A program made the translations under genes and the position numbers. From Bacteroidales bacterium (lineage in GTDB: Bacteria; Bacteroidota; Bacteroidia; Bacteroidales; UBA932), in assembly GCA_016295245.1 (NCBI GenBank), contig JAEDLO010000067.1, forward strand, positions 1-8,231: a stretch of DNA of 8,231 nucleotides, written 5' to 3'. This document shows positions 7,050 through 8,231 of the stretch, piece by piece. How positions within the stretch are numbered: position 1 is the stretch's first letter; every line of letters begins with the position of its first letter. The notes beneath the pieces are model-generated. The model had not been told where the DNA came from. It did not search any database and was given only the letters and a program-made list of their open reading frames with translations.

Positions 7050-7057
7050 CAAAGTTA
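7050..7057 (-). promoter_or_regulatory. Candidate Bacteroidota -7 promoter box for the leftward secreted-protein/methyltransferase unit
   Basis: On the minus strand this reads TAACTTTG, an exact match to the Bacteroidota -7 consensus TAnnTTTG recognised by the primary sigma factor. It ends only 4 bases before the ATG at 7045, so transcription would start at or next to the start codon, giving a leaderless or nearly leaderless mRNA. I see no convincing TTTG -33 element 19-21 bp upstream. Confidence 0.5.
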
Positions 7058-7069
7058 CGAATTATTCCT

Positions 7070-7077
7070 TATATTTG
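7070..7077 (+). promoter_or_regulatory. Candidate Bacteroidota -7 promoter box for dnaX
   Basis: The sequence TATATTTG exactly matches the Bacteroidota -7 consensus TAnnTTTG and sits in an A/T-rich stretch that contrasts with the G+C-rich coding regions. It ends 6 bases before the dnaX ATG at 7084, so the predicted start point falls at or just before that codon. No Shine-Dalgarno fits in the gap. A matching -33 TTTG is not evident at the expected distance, where the opposite promoter lies. Confidence 0.5.
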
Positions 7078-7083
7078 TTCTCT

Positions 7084-8231
7084 ATGTCAGATTATGTAGT
7101 ATCAGCGCGCAAGTACCGTCCGGACTCTTTCGAGTCCCTTATCGGTCAGGATAATATCGCCCGTACCCTGAGAAATTCCATCCTCAGGGGGCAGTTGTCG
7201 CACGCCTATCTGTTTTGCGGCCCGCGTGGCGTCGGCAAGACTAGCACGGCGCGACTCTTCGCCAAGACCATCAACTGCTCCAACCCTGGGGAGGATATGA
7301 AGCCGTGCGGCGAATGCGAGTCCTGCCTGTCTTTCCAGGAAGGCCGCTCCTACTGCATCCACGAGCTTGACGCCGCTTCCAACAATGGTGTCGAGGATAT
7401 CAAGGCCCTGATGGAGAAGGTCCAGATTCCGCCGCAGACAGGCCGCTATTCGGTCTTCATCATAGACGAGGTCCATATGCTCTCGCAGGCGGCCTTCAAT
7501 GCCTTCCTCAAGACCCTCGAGGAGCCGCCCGCACACGCAATATTCATCCTTGCCACCACCGAGAAGCACAAGATACTGCCCACTATCCTGAGCCGTTGCC
7601 AGACTTATGACTTCAACAGGATCAGCATCCCCGACATAGTGCGCAACCTCACGATGATTGCTTCACGCGAGGGCGTGAACATCGACCAGGAGTCGCTCCA
7701 CGTCATCGCCCGCAAGGCTGACGGCGCGATGCGCGACGCGCTCACCATCTTCGACCAGACGGTAGCCTTCTGCGGCAGCGATATCCGCTACGAAGATGTG
7801 GTGCGCAACCTCAACGAACTCGATTACGAATACAGTTTCCGTCTCGTGGACGCCTTCCTTGCGGGGAATTACGCCGAGACCTTCCTGATATTCGACGACA
7901 TACTTTCCAAGGGTTTCAACGCCCTCCATTTCCTGGATGCGCTCAGCTCCCACCTGCGAGACCTGCTTGTCAGCCGCACCGGAGGACTCGAGACCCTGCT
8001 CGACCTGCCGGACAGCCTCAAGGAGCGCTATCGCCAGCAGGCGCGCAACTGCTCAGTGAAGTTTATTTATGACGCGCTCGGAGTCACTACGCAGGCGGAG
8101 GCCCAATATCGCAGCTCTACCAATCAGAGGCTCCTCATTGAGTTCTCCCTGATGAAGCTCTGCTTCCTCAACAAGGCCCCGGAGGCTGAGCGCCAGGCCG
8201 CTCCCGCTCCTGTTGCCGCAGCCGCTCCCGC
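7084..8231 (+). CDS. dnaX: DNA polymerase III subunit gamma/tau (DnaX), N-terminal 382 residues; 3' end beyond the window
   Basis: The frame is open from ATG 7084 to the window edge without a stop. DnaX is the AAA+ motor subunit of the clamp loader, which opens the beta sliding clamp and ties polymerase III cores together. It begins MSDYVVSARKYRPDSFESLIGQ, the standard DnaX start. Walker A is GPRGVGKT at 46-53, the zinc module is C65, C75, C78 and C81 (CGECESC), Walker B is FIIDEVHM with D128/E129, sensor 1 is ILATTEKHKILP (T158), and the SRC arginine-finger motif is at 170-172. The lid and collar follow (ARKADGAMRDALTIFDQ). From about residue 366 the text turns Ala/Pro-rich, the start of the flexible linker to the tau-specific C-terminal domains, which lie outside the window. 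Whether a frameshifted gamma form exists cannot be judged here. It is divergent from the secreted-protein gene across 38 bp. Confidence 0.96.
   Translation, partial: MSDYVVSARKYRPDSFESLIGQDNIARTLRNSILRGQLSHAYLFCGPRGVGKTSTARLFAKTINCSNPGEDMKPCGECESCLSFQEGRSYCIHELDAASNNGVEDIKALMEKVQIPPQTGRYSVFIIDEVHMLSQAAFNAFLKTLEEPPAHAIFILATTEKHKILPTILSRCQTYDFNRISIPDIVRNLTMIASREGVNIDQESLHVIARKADGAMRDALTIFDQTVAFCGSDIRYEDVVRNLNELDYEYSFRLVDAFLAGNYAETFLIFDDILSKGFNALHFLDALSSHLRDLLVSRTGGLETLLDLPDSLKERYRQQARNCSVKFIYDALGVTTQAEAQYRSSTNQRLLIEFSLMKLCFLNKAPEAERQAAPAPVAAAAP

Noticed and set aside
6194..7099. 301-codon plus-strand frame opposite the methyltransferase and secreted-protein genes
   Set aside because: The minus-strand frames encode a signal peptide and clear SAM-binding motifs. 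The plus-strand product has none and runs through the divergent promoter region into the dnaX start in a different frame.
1..8231. CRISPR array, tRNA/rRNA, insertion sequence, phage or defence genes
   Set aside because: I found no spaced direct repeats, transposase, integrase or attachment-like repeats and no structural RNA signature. The genes are housekeeping or chromosomal in type.

Overview
The window reads as ordinary chromosome from a member of the Bacteroidota, most likely a Bacteroidales-type bacterium of fairly high G+C content (by eye in the high 50s percent; many GCC, GGC, CTC, CGC and AGG codons). Three things point there: the protein sequences (a RecQ tail, a DnaG with a long helical tail, a MetG with a fused C-terminal tRNA-binding domain, and a GSFTSA-type NtrC-like regulator), the near absence of Shine-Dalgarno sequences, and two promoter elements matching the Bacteroidota -7 consensus TAnnTTTG. 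The order is inferred from family resemblance, not from a database search.

Layout: the left two thirds (1-5661) is a tightly packed rightward gene run: the 3' end of recQ, dnaG (overlapping it by 4 bp), metG (4 bp gap), and a sigma-54-type response regulator without a DNA-binding domain (5 bp gap). The spacing suggests one transcript linking DNA repair, replication priming, methionyl-tRNA charging and a signalling protein. It meets a leftward two-gene unit (7045 to 5656): a secreted protein of unknown function, then a SAM-dependent O-methyltransferase overlapping it by 20 bp. The two units converge with a 6-bp overlap of stop regions. An exact 11-bp inverted repeat just inside the methyltransferase 3' end is a candidate terminator for the rightward run. 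At the right edge dnaX starts rightward and runs off the window at 8231. It is divergent from the secreted-protein gene across only 38 bp, which holds a perfect -7 box for each direction and seems to leave both mRNAs with almost no leader.

There is no gene-free stretch over 300 bases; the longest intergenic gap is 38 bp. I see no tRNA, rRNA, CRISPR array, insertion sequence or phage gene. I do not see a new defence or mobile system. The points worth a second look are compact architecture (hairpin in convergent coding sequence, back-to-back promoters) and protein oddities (a four-cysteine insertion in MetG, the GAFTGA-loop variant and missing HTH in the regulator, and the unidentified secreted protein).
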